64,000 nt of DNA. Source: Owenia fusiformis (lineage: Eukaryota > Annelida > Polychaeta > Sabellida > Oweniidae). How positions within the stretch are numbered: the stretch's first letter is position 1; every line of letters begins with the position of its first letter. Location of the stretch: positions 4,011,318 through 4,075,317 of the forward strand of contig CAIIXF020000012.1 of NCBI GenBank assembly GCA_903813345.2. The letters run 5' to 3'. Of this stretch, positions 41,201 to 49,465 are shown piece by piece. The position numbers and the translations under genes are program-made. The notes beneath the pieces were generated by a model, which was given only the letters and a program-made list of their open reading frames with translations, was not told the DNA's origin and did not search any database.

Positions 41201-43852
41201 ATAGCCTCATACTGCAGAAGTCTGTCTAACAGAAAACTGCAAGAAAACATATAAGAATAATAGTCACTGGTTGAGTCTTCTATTGCCTCATACTGCAAAA
41301 GTCTGTCTAACAGAAAACTGCAAGAAAACATATAAGAATAATACAGTAGTCACTGGTTGAGTCTTCTACTGCCTCATACTGTAGAAGTCTGTCTAACAGA
41401 AAACTGAAAGAAAACATATAAGAATAATACAGTAGTCACTGGTTGAGTCTTCTACTGCCTCATACTGTAGAAGTCTGTCTAACAGAAAACTGAAAGAAAA
41501 CATATAAGAATAATACAGTAGTCACTGGTTGAGTCTTCTACTGCCTCATACTGTAGAAGTCTGTCTAACAGAAAACTGCAAGAAAACATATAAGAATAAT
41601 AATCACTGGTTGAGTCTTCTACTGCCTCATACTGCAGAAGTCTGTCTAACAGAAAACTGCAAGAAAACATATAAGAATAATAGTCACTGGTTGAGTCTTC
41701 TACTGCTTCATACTGCAGAAGTCTGTCTAACAGAAAACTGAAAGAAAACATATAAGAATAATAGTCACTGGTTGAGTCTTCTACTGCCTCATACTGCAGA
41801 AGTCTGTCTAACAGAAAACTGCAAGAAAACATATAAGAATAATACCGTAGTCACTGGTTAAGTCTTCTAATGCCTCATACTGCAGCAGTCTGTCTAGCAG
41901 AAAACTGCAAGAAAACATATAAGAATAATAGTCACTGGTTGAGCCTTCTACACCCTCATACTGCAGAAGTCTGTCTTACAGAAAACTGCAAGAAAACATG
42001 TAAGAATATAGTCACTGATTGAGTCTTCTACTGCCTCATACTGCAGAAGTCTGTCTAGCAGAAAACTGCAAGAAAACATATAAGAATAACAGTTTTTGTT
42101 TTCATCTGACTTTCTGAGGAATGCTGATTAAAGAATCCATTACATCCATTAAATTGTATCAGGTAATACATAAATAGCAAGCTGTTTACTGTGTGAAAAA
42201 ATGTGAGTCTTGATGAGGGAAAAAATTTAAAAAGTGAGTCCTGACCAAAAAAGTGTGTCCTCCAATATAAGCTTATTATGGGCTATTTTCTCAAAAATTG
42301 TAATGAGCATACTCTTACCTTTTATCTCTGGAGACCTTCAGAAGTTTCCTTTGTGCTTTCCTCAGCTCTTCCATAAAACATTCTTGCTCCTGAAAAGTAT
42401 ACAATAAAGCTTATAAAAGTATACGATACAGATTAGAAAATATGCAATACAGCTTATAAGTAGTTTAAGAATCCCAAAGGGAATATTGTACATGTACTTG
42501 CAAAAACATATTTCAAATGTATATGTACACGATTCTAGGGAGTACTAGAATGGTATTGTTTTTTCCAGTTAGATTTTATTCAATAGTGGTTTACTACTTT
42601 ATAGATGAGATAGAAGAGATGACAGATGTGATTCAACTTTACAATTGTGATCATTTATTTTCAAGTGTTAATCAACTCAAGTTTCATTGCAGTGAGATCT
42701 ATTTTGCAGAAGAATGCTTTTTTGTTATTTCTTGATATTTCTTCTGCATATCAGAATTTCACTCATAGATTCTAGTCATCTTTAAAAATATCCCAGAAAC
42801 TGACAAAGATAAAATCATTATCATGCAATCAATTAAAGTACACTGTACTGACTAATATGTCATTGTGATGACATCAAAGAGTCAATAAAAGATATATATA
42901 AGATATATTAACTTCAATACTTACAAAAACAAGAAACTTCAGCTTCCGTTTCAAAGCTTTGTATTTCACTTTATAGTTGATATCAGGATGACCCCCTTCT
43001 GTAAAATAAACTTAGAAATAACAACACGGCTTATTAAATGGATAAAATGCTTATATTTCTTGCAGTCTTATTGAAGGTATTTTAAAATAGATTTTCCAGA
43101 AATATTTTGAAAAAAATAGTAGAAAAAGTTATCAAACTTTGTTGAGTGGTGCTTAGAAAAATAAGGATGCACATGTATAATGATGATGAATATAAAGTAT
43201 GAAGACATTTTGAACCAGTCCCTGGGGATTTCATCAATAGTGTTGAGGAGAAGGAGGCTCGGAGGAAATAAGATGGAGAAGATAAAGTAAGTGCAAGCTG
43301 TAATGATGGAGACTGTTTTTTGTTGTTTTTTTTAGATGCAAAGACACCTCACTTGGAATAATCTTGGGGACCCCTCTGTAATAAATGTGACTGTAATACA
43401 AACATGCTCTAGCCTCATAGTTTCCCACATTAAATTATTACTCAAAAAGTAACATTCTTTACATAATTCTTTATAGTGAATTGATAGTGAGGCTATTTCT
43501 AAATTGCCTATGGAGAGCTGTGATTGCAGTTGCAAATCAGTGTTACATTTTCTAATCAAAATTACTATTTTCATACAACTTATCAATATCTTATGTATAC
43601 TAGTACATGTTACCGTCATGGAAAGCCAAATAAATCAAACAACACAAATATGGGTGTCGGGCTGTTCTTGACAAGTGACATGACGAGTATCAGAGAATAT
43701 TGACCTTTAGATGGAGAATACCATGTTCTGTTATTTTATATATTTATAAAAAGATAAACATACCCGCCCCATGCATGGTGAATTGGTCTTTTTGTCTTCT
43801 GTTTATTTTATTTGTCCATTTATCTCAAGTGATGTATTGCAGCTGTAAGGAT
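38085..43852 (-). CDS. INO80E: INO80 complex subunit E orthologue (gene-level span, 3' end unresolved)
   Basis: Accessory subunit of the nuclear INO80 chromatin-remodelling complex. Exons in order: 43764-43852 (ATG at 43776), 42925-42998, 42319-42389, 40307-40426, 39174-39240 and 38085-38289. The first four join in phase to [80 protein letters not shown]. This closely follows the conserved INO80E core (coiled-coil KRKLKFL...[10 protein letters not shown], then [14 protein letters not shown] and an acidic Ser/Asp tract). Two further exons give a basic stretch (PRKKMAKTKK) and KRPTQVQPHISRAEI. The junction between the fourth and fifth exons is out of phase by two bases with the visible donor, so a small exon or another donor is missing. 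The last exon was not found. A 5' UTR exon near 45686-45720 is likely. Confidence 0.88.
38361..38766. mobile_element. TACAGTAAAACCTGT-family MITE interrupted by another MITE
   Basis: Left part starts TCACAGTGAAACCTGTCTAA; right part is TAATACAGGTTTTACTGTA. The element at 38499-38747 sits between them, near the right end. Confidence 0.8.
38499..38747. mobile_element. MITE, GAGCC(T)GGCCA family, nested copy
   Basis: Ends GAGCCTGGCCATAGGAAAAC and ATAAGACCCTTTTTCCTGTGGCCTGAC are inverted repeats; internal sequence matches 25057-25304 in reverse orientation. TA on both sides at the host junction may be the target duplication. Confidence 0.8.
39174..39240 (-). CDS. INO80E: INO80E exon: basic segment
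   Basis: Acceptor TGTTTTCAG, donor GTATAT. In phase 0 it reads QQISPDQPRKKMAKTKKTII then KK plus one base, which joins in phase to the next exon (V at the junction). The other two frames hit stops. Basic composition fits the Lys/Arg-rich region that follows the acidic tract in INO80E. Confidence 0.65.
40307..40426 (-). CDS. INO80E: INO80E exon: [10 protein letters not shown] and acidic tract
   Basis: Encodes [20 protein letters not shown] then [16 protein letters not shown]. Its acceptor is the gene-distal member of an array of about 21 copies of acceptor plus exon start; this copy alone continues into SDATGSS. The visible donor GTAAGA follows AAAAA and leaves phase 2. Confidence 0.9.
40374..42095 (-). 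repeat. Tandem array of INO80E exon acceptor plus exon start (81/86-bp unit, about 21 copies)
   Basis: Minus-strand unit: TATTATTCTTATATGTTTTC TT(T/G)CAG then the exon start coding [18 protein letters not shown]. Nearly all copies keep a pyrimidine tract and CAG, alternating TTTCAG and TTGCAG. Spacing is 81 bp (27 codons); between about 41340 and 41850 some units have five extra bases and measure 86. The first six units (40374-40859) are repeated almost exactly as 40860-41345, a 486-bp higher-order repeat. The frame stays open from 41331 to the real exon. Confidence 0.96.
42319..42389 (-). CDS. INO80E: INO80E exon: ECF.[11 protein letters not shown]
   Basis: Acceptor ACTTTTCAG, donor GTAAGA. 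Encodes [20 protein letters not shown] then RDK and two bases of the Ser codon completed by the next exon. Highly conserved in animal INO80E. Confidence 0.92.
42925..42998 (-). CDS. INO80E: INO80E exon: KRKLKFL coiled coil
   Basis: Acceptor TTTTACAG, donor GTAAGT. Encodes [19 protein letters not shown] then LKFLVF, matching the DYK.[10 protein letters not shown] start of the conserved region. Phase 1 in, phase 0 out. Confidence 0.9.
43764..43852 (-). CDS. INO80E: INO80E start-codon exon (CDS 43764-43776)
   Basis: Minus-strand acceptor TTATTTCAG precedes 43852; ATG at 43776 gives MHGA plus one base, then donor GTATGT. The 5' UTR part is 76 bases. Confidence 0.75.
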
Positions 43853-44039
43853 CTGAAATAATAAATAATGCAAATTAAAAACGTTAAGGTGATCCAACTT
43901 TAAGTTATACTGTAAATGTAATGCAACGTAATCTATAAAAAGAAAATATACATGAACCTGTTCTACAATAAATCAATTATAATTTGACTGACATCAAGAC
44001 AATTATTTTTTCATAGTCAATAAAATGTTGAAGGAAGAG

Positions 44040-44690
44040 ATTGGCTCCTAGTGTTCCAACTTGATATTGGCTGATATTGGCTGACAAACACGCCAAGCAG
44101 GCGGCACAATCAGCTAAAATACTCAGTCAAGATAGTAGAATAATAACCAAAAGAGAGATATACAGTCAAATACACGCAACTTCAAAGTCCAAATGGCAAA
44201 GGCAATACAACAACTCGAAAAAAGTAGGATATATCCAACGCTCTATTGAGTCTGTAGGAAAGTGGCCTTTGCTAGGTGAATCTGACAGAAGAACATTCTG
44301 CATTAAGAATCAACTTCTCAGTGGTCACACCAGGCTTAACAGCCACTTGAAGAAAATAAACCCTATACATAGTACAAATCTCTGTCTAAACTGCAACCAA
44401 CCAGAGACAATTGACCACTACCTATTTAAATGCGACAAACTCCAGAATCTAAGGGATAAAATGCTATATGATGCAGACTGTATACTTCTAGAGAGTGGAA
44501 ACACATGTGTAATGGATCTGAAAACCCTTGCAGGTGAAAATCAAACACTAAACAAGGACATGAACAAAAGGCTACATGATGTATTACGCACCTACATCAT
44601 AAAAAGCAGAAGATTTTAAGTGTAAATAAAACATTAGTTATATGTAGATAAGGATTTTAAGTAAAATCAAAAACAAAATAAAAATAAACT
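44040..44690 (+). mobile_element. 5'-truncated LINE end: RNase H tail and zinc knuckle
   Basis: Frame 44077-44619 starts inside ADKHAKQAA, the last motif of a LINE RNase H domain, and continues to CLNCNQPETIDHYLFKC, a C-x2-C-x8-H-x4-C zinc knuckle like that at the C-terminus of RNase H-bearing LINEs (I/R1/Jockey-like groups). The frame is uninterrupted to a TAA, followed by AAATAAAACATTAG and an A-rich end. Typical 5'-truncated insertion; not a host gene. It is a different family from the LINE at 50965. Confidence 0.8.
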
Positions 44691-44816
44691 CTTACAAAAC
44701 AGCAGTGTAAACCACATCATTGATACTACAAAGTGAAAAGTAGCACCAGAGACTATATAAGGTGGCATTAAAGCACCGCAAAACACTGGATATAAACAAA
44801 CAAACATATTCAGTCA

Positions 44817-45000
44817 TGTATGGAGTCATGTTGTGATTACAAAATTCCAAATCAAACAGCCGGTATTTTTCCACTTCAAATCTAAAATTGCGAGTTGAAA
44901 TCATCAAGCTGTTCGTTAAAATCTTTTGGATTGCTGATTATGAATTCTAGCACACGTTTTTAGAGAAAGTGCGAACTTTGTTGAAGAAATCAGCACTGAA
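44817..45000. repeat. Diverged relative of the MITE at 45184-45488
   Basis: GTGATTACAAAATTCCAAATC AAACAGCCGG, then CACTTCAAATCTAAAAT and GAAATCATC..TTAAAATCTTTTGGA parallel CGTAATACAAAATTCGAATTC AAACAGCCGC, CACTTCAACATTTAAAT and GAAATGATC..TCGAATCTTTTGAA at 45241-45385. Ends not intact. Confidence 0.65.
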
Positions 45001-45183
45001 CAAATTCAAATTGCTTGGAAAAATAATAATTGAGTTGGAACCCTCTCTTTGATAGACTCTACACCGGGGACTCTCCTCAGAGCTCTAGGGCTGTCTGATT
45101 GTAAAAAGATTTGGTCAGTAGTTCCAAAATGAAAATGTTGCTTGAGCAGAGAGATTTGATCCACTTTCAATTCACTTTCCAAA

Positions 45184-45488
45184 CAAGGAGGATTGGCTCC
45201 CAGAGTGCACCACCGATATTCTGTCCCATATATGGGTATGTCGTAATACAAAATTCGAATTCAAACAGCCGCCATTTTGTTCACTTCAACATTTAAATCG
45301 TGAATTTTGGTCTTATTTCCAAACGAAAAATTCCAAAACTCACAAGAAATGATCGAGATATTGGTTCGAATCTTTTGAACTGTTTATTTTGAATTTATAG
45401 TCGGTTTTAATTTCAGAAAATAACGACATTTCGACGTTTTCATTGTTGGAAAATATCGAGTTTCGATCCTGGGAGCCAATCCTCCTTG
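45184..45488. mobile_element. MITE with perfect 20-bp inverted ends and 9-bp target duplication
   Basis: CAAGGAGGATTGGCTCCCAG at 45184-45203 is exactly complementary to CTGGGAGCCAATCCTCCTTG at 45469-45488. CTTTCCAAA flanks the element directly on both sides (45175-45183 and 45489-45497). A 9-bp duplication is typical of Mutator-like elements; the superfamily is inferred from that alone. No coding capacity in 305 bp. Confidence 0.88.
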
Positions 45489-45685
45489 CTTTCCAAATCA
45501 ATTTTGACAAAAACATGATACTTCATGTTTGGATTTTAGACAATTGCATAAACTTTATGTTCCTATATTTTCACTGGGGTTAAGCATGTACAAAATACGC
45601 CTGTTACATGAATATTTTTAATTTCCATTGCAATATAACTGAGTTATTGAACAAAACTGAAAATATAAGATTAGTTTCAACTTAC

Positions 45686-45762
45686 AGTTGTGAAGTACGT
45701 CATCGATTTATGTGCACGTCAAGAACCCGGATAACCTGTCCTCTTTTCCAACTTCCGGCAAA
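45686..45762. promoter_or_regulatory. Probable divergent promoter of INO80E (-) and RPL6 (+)
   Basis: A pyrimidine-rich start CTCTTTTCC at 45741 fits the 5' TOP motif of ribosomal protein mRNAs, with first RPL6 exon 45741-45762 ending at donor GTGAGT. On the minus strand a donor GTAAGT at 45685-45680 could end a first INO80E exon reading ...ACTTCACAACT. Between them TACGTCATCG (45696-45705) resembles a CRE/ATF site. Transcription starts are inferred. Confidence 0.5.
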
Positions 45763-48700
45763 GTGAGTGCACGAATTTGTAAATATTTCCAGACTATCTA
45801 TCAAATATCTTCCATAATCCTATGACATCTTATCAAATTAACGGTATATTGAATAAGAATGATATCTTATATATTGATCTGGCTAGATATTTTTGTCGAA
45901 AGTCTACACGGGAAAGAATTGTGTGGCAACGAAAATCAAATCCAACTTTTTTATTTTTCACTTCTTGAAAATTCAAGCACTTTTACAGAAAATTGGATCT
46001 TCATGCTGTAGTACTCATTTTTCGGATGGAACTTGAAATTTCATCACCTTCTTTGAATACTTTTTTACCGAGGCATAGTTTCCTACGCTGTTATAATTGT
46101 GATAAAATCTCTATCTCTTGCATCTTTACAAGTCTGTTTATTCATTTTCCTTTATTTTCTTGTTTGGCCTATGGGGCTGTTCAAAAAGCTTTCGATATGA
46201 TGATCACCTTGTCTTGATTATCCATGAGAGTTACACGATCTAATGAGTCTGAACGAAAGCATGTCAAAAACCATTGAAACCCCAGATATTGTTGTGATAT
46301 CTGTGCAACTCAGTTTTATAGATGGCGACATTCACAAAGTATACTGACAAGACGTTTAATATGAACACTTTCATTTTCCAGATGGCGCCGAAAAAAGAAA
46401 AATCGCCACACAAGCCCAGGAATTATGTTTTGGGTGGAAGTGGCGTTATGCGCTTCTCACAAGCTCGCATGTACCAGAAACGCGCTGTCTACAAGAAGAA
46501 AAAGCCCAAGGCAGCAAAAACAAAGAAGGAAACTTTAACCCGCTTTGTCAAGAAGGACATCGGTGGAGATAAGAATGGAGGGTTCCGTATGGTCAGAGTG
46601 AGCAAGCTGGTAAGAGATTATATTATAGAACTTTGATGATAATGCACCGTTGGAAGATAAAATGATGCGATATACATAGTCAAAATTGCAATTATTGGAA
46701 TGGAATTAATTCCAGAACAGAAGTACTCTGTCATGATCCCACCCACTGGGACAATACTGTATATCCTTACACTCCCTATGTTTGGGGTCTCATAAACATT
46801 TGAATGATGCGTGATTATACACCTGTAATGACCAGTGATACTTTGCTTCTTATATGATGATCTTCTTGTCCTGATTCACCATGAGGGTTACACGATCTAA
46901 TGAGTCTGATAAGAAGCATTCACTGTTGTCAAACGAACAGTATTTCCAATGCATTTTCATATTTTTGAATCATCATTCTGAGTGATTAGCGAGCAAATAA
47001 ATGACCACAAGACAAAGTCCATGGTTTTGTAATTAGGAATCCTACTTTTTGAACAAATTGAATTTTCCTCATTGTAATACAATACTTTTGTTTCATAGCC
47101 AAAGTCCTATCCAACTCAAGAGGCATCTAGAAACTTGAAGACTCGCAAAGTACCCTTCAAAGCCCACAACAGGAAACTTAGGCCATCTCTTACCCCTGGA
47201 ACAATCCTTATCATGGTTGCAGGGAGACACAGAGGAAAGGTTGGTGTATTTACCATATCATCAATAAAGTTAGCCTAGTTAATGAAAACAAAGAATTCTG
47301 CTCTAAGAGCTGGTGGGAAAAAGTCTGTCCACTCCAATGGGGATTGAACCAAACAGCCCTTGCTATTCAGTCAAGTGCTCTACCACTGAGCTACAGGATT
47401 GGCTGACTCTTCAACACCAATATTACATATACAGGGTAGACCAATAGTAGGTTCACAGTTTACAGAAAGAATTTATTCAATAACTGTTAACTTACAATAA
47501 ATCCTACAATCATGCTGAGAAATAATTAAAAAACATTGGCCTGATTCATGATGTCAGGTTGCCATGGTTTCAAGTATAAAAAGCATGTTCTAGCTTCTTT
47601 GATTTGCAAAAGGTAACATTTATACCTACACTTATGGTGAATACAGTATAAGTTTGATACATTAAAATGTAATTGCTTTTAATGTGATGATCTCCTTGTC
47701 CTGATGAACCATGAGGGTTACACGATCTAATGAGTCTGATCAAAAGCAATTAACGTTAACTATTTAAAAGTAGTTGTTGTACAGAGCTTGAATCTAAACT
47801 GAATTGTTTATTCATAGCTCTTGCGAAATCATGGAACATTACATCAGTTACACTCATATAAGAAATACACATATGCATGTTCATTCATGTTCCATATATT
47901 GCTGCTTGAGTATTTTTGAGTATTAAATAATTAATGCAACTTTTTGTTTCCAGAGAGTTGTTTTCTTGAAGCAGCTCGCATCTGGTCTTCTACTGGTCAC
48001 TGGTAAGTAGAAAAGTTAAAGACTCGAATCCACGGCAAAAAGATAAATGTTTGTTAGTAGAGTAAAAGAGGATTTTGCCAGTATTTAACACTTTTTAACT
48101 GTTCTTTAAATTCTCCTTTATCCATTATATCCTTGAAAGATTCTGAATTTTAAAAAGTCAAGTTATTCATACAAATAAATTATGAAAGTCCAAGTTTTAT
48201 ACATTTTACATATTTAATTTTTTCAGATTGATCTCTTATGATTCATATCATATGTCAATAAAACAATAAGATAAATTATCCTCCCTTATTGTCATAATGA
48301 TGTGATAACCTTTACTATAACACTTGCAGGCCCATACCATCTTAATGGATGCCCATTGAGACGTATCAACCAGCAATATGTGATTGCCACCAAGACTAAG
48401 CTTGACGTCAGTGGAGTAAAGCTCCCAGAGCGTGTCAATGATGACTACTTCAAGCGTACAAAGCTAAGGAAGCCCAAACACACAGAAGGAGAAATCTTCG
48501 ACACTAAAAAAGAGGTATGATTGGGTCTTGGATATGAAGAAATTCTGATGAATCAAGCCCTGCATATTTTTTTTTATATTTGTTAGCATGAAGCTAGAAA
48601 TTCACCATTTTGTCATTCTCCAAAAGCATAGGTCCAGACATCACTCACTCTGTTCCTTACTTTTAAAAGAAGAAACTGCATTTGGAGGTTGCCATTTTGT

Positions 48701-49465
48701 CATTCCCCAAAAGCAGAGGTCCAGACATCACTCACTCTGCTCCTCCCTTTTAAAAGAACAAACTTCTGCATTTGGAGGTTGCCATTTTTTGTAGTTGCAT
48801 TGTATTCCTATGTGCTTCTTAAGTGATGAGTACTTACCTACTTTGACTTAACCGTGGAGTTACATTGTTCTATCTCTGATAAGAGGCAATAGGAATACAT
48901 TATATGTACTGTAAAACCTGTATATCCAAACACCTCCCTAATCTGCCAAAATCTGCCTAATTTGGACACCTCTCAATATGAACGGTTTGGAGTCCTATTC
49001 ATATCTGCCCATTGCCAGCAATGCAAAAAATCTCAAATTGTCAATCTGAAGACTTTTGGCAGGTTCCAATGGTATTCTACAGATCAAAACGAAGAAATTA
49101 ATTCAATGCGAAAAAAATTGTTATGATTTTTTAGATTAAAAAAAATATTTATCTATAAACAAATATTTTCATTTTAAAAATGTAATTATGATTGGTTGGT
49201 TAGATAGGAACTTGTTTCACATCCATATTTATTCAACATGTTTGTTATATTTCCAGGTCTACAAAGTCAGTGATGAACGCAAAGCAGACCAAGTCGATGT
49301 TGACAAACAGGTCCTAGATGCCATTCGTAAAAACTCAGAAAAGAAATATCTTTTCGGTTATCTTGGCGCGATGTTCTCCCTTGAAGGCAAAAATTATCCA
49401 CACAATATGGTGTTTTAAGGACTGATAATACCATAGAATTTACTGTAACTTATATGTGGAATAAA
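45741..49465 (+). CDS. RPL6: Ribosomal protein L6 (eL6), gene-level span; CDS 46382-49418
   Basis: Large-subunit ribosomal protein eL6, cytoplasmic translation. Exons: 45741-45762 (5' UTR), 46382-46609, 47099-47239, 47954-48002, 48330-48514 and 49257-49418, all with GT-AG introns and consistent phases, giving 254 residues. Recognisable parts: [20 protein letters not shown], basic [92 protein letters not shown] and the C-terminus [20 protein letters not shown]. It is shorter than the vertebrate protein mainly at the basic N-terminus. The ATG directly follows the acceptor (46381); an upstream ATG at 46321 is intronic. AATAAA at 49460-49465. Introns 1-3 carry snoRNAs. Confidence 0.97.
46188..46260 (+). 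ncRNA. Box C/D snoRNA, copy 1 (RPL6 intron 1)
   Basis: Terminal stem GCTTTCG/CGAAAGC closes the RNA. C box ATGATGA at 46197-46203, D box CTGA at 46249-46252, D'-like TTGA, and guide TACACGATCTAATGAG next to box D. The guide is shared exactly with two other copies while the stems differ but stay paired. By the D+5 rule, GATCTAATGAG would aim at 18S rRNA CTCATTAAATC (human A99, the U57/snR51 site) with one internal mismatch. An alternative, TTAGATCGTAC slightly downstream in many protostome 18S rRNAs, pairs over a different stretch. Target recalled from memory and not verified. Confidence 0.85.
46382..46609 (+). CDS. RPL6: RPL6 coding exon 1
   Basis: Acceptor CATTTTCCAG abuts the ATG. Encodes [40 protein letters not shown] and on to RMVRVSKL; 76 codons, phase 0 out, donor GTAAGA. 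Confidence 0.95.
46844..46918 (+). ncRNA. Box C/D snoRNA, copy 2 (RPL6 intron 2)
   Basis: Stem TGCTTCTTAT/ATAAGAAGCA; C box ATGATGA at 46854-46860, D' CTGA at 46871-46874, D box CTGA at 46906-46909. Same guide as copy 1; C'-like ATGAGGG. Confidence 0.88.
47099..47239 (+). CDS. RPL6: RPL6 coding exon 2
   Basis: Acceptor GTTTCATAG. Encodes [47 protein letters not shown]; 47 codons, donor GTTGGT (weak but phase-consistent). Confidence 0.95.
47291..47405 (-). mobile_element. tRNA-derived SINE in RPL6 intron 3
   Basis: Minus strand reads TGTAGCTCAGTGGTAGAGCA (A box) and TTTGGTTCAATCCCCATTGG (B box), then GTGGACAGACTTTTTCCCA. Two plus-strand relatives near 59690 and 60570 share the segment after the B box, marking a dispersed family and not a functional tRNA. 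The acceptor stem does not pair and the anticodon arm is not intact. Confidence 0.8.
47673..47749 (+). ncRNA. Box C/D snoRNA, copy 3 (RPL6 intron 3)
   Basis: Stem TTGCTTTT/AAAAGCAA; C box GTGATGA at 47684-47690, D' CTGA at 47701-47704, D box CTGA at 47736-47739. Same guide. Confidence 0.88.
47954..48002 (+). CDS. RPL6: RPL6 coding exon 3
   Basis: Acceptor TTGTTTCCAG, donor GTAAGT. Encodes [16 protein letters not shown] plus one base of Gly. Confidence 0.95.
48330..48514 (+). CDS. RPL6: RPL6 coding exon 4
   Basis: Acceptor ACACTTGCAG, donor GTATGA. Encodes [62 protein letters not shown]; phase 1 in, phase 0 out. Confidence 0.95.
48599..48790 (+). repeat. Two-copy tandem duplication in RPL6 intron 4 of the CDS
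   Basis: GCCATTTTGTCATTCCCCAA, GGTCCAGACATCACTCACTC and CTGCATTTGGAGGTTGCCAT occur twice about 95 bp apart. Confidence 0.85.
48907..49060. mobile_element. TACAGTAAAACCTGT-family MITE, right end not intact
   Basis: Starts GTACTGTAAAACCTGTATAT and holds CAAACACCTCCCTAATC; no clean far end. Confidence 0.6.
49257..49418 (+). CDS. RPL6: RPL6 last coding exon
   Basis: Acceptor TATTTCCAG. Encodes [53 protein letters not shown] then TAA at 49416-49418. Confidence 0.95.
   Translation, partial: VYKVSDERKADQVDVDKQVLDAIRKNSEKKYLFGYLGAMFSLEGKNYPHNMVF

Larger units (their letters stand above)
43853..45685. other. Probable first INO80E intron / space before RPL6
   Basis: Holds a truncated LINE end (44040-44690), a MITE with 9-bp target duplication (45184-45488) and a related diverged sequence (44817-45000). 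No exon recognised apart from the inferred INO80E 5' UTR exon at the upstream end. Confidence 0.55.

Noticed and set aside
40303-41331. 342-codon minus-strand open frame as a distinct repeat protein gene
   Set aside because: It is the acceptor/exon array of INO80E read through; every unit contains intron-end sequence (TTCTTATATGTTTTCTTTCAG), so the frame is open because 81 is a multiple of three.
44077-44619. 180-codon frame as a host gene
   Set aside because: ADKHAKQA followed by a CCHC knuckle is the tail of a LINE RNase H polyprotein; 5'-truncated insertion.
46321-46381. Upstream ATG of RPL6 ([10 protein letters not shown]...) as the start codon
   Set aside because: A clear acceptor TCATTTTCCAG ends at 46381 directly before MAPKKEK, and the TOP-like first exon splices to it; the upstream ATG would be removed with the intron.
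47320-47405. Functional tRNA gene on the minus strand
   Set aside because: A and B boxes are present but the acceptor and anticodon stems do not pair, and relatives elsewhere share downstream sequence, as expected for a SINE.
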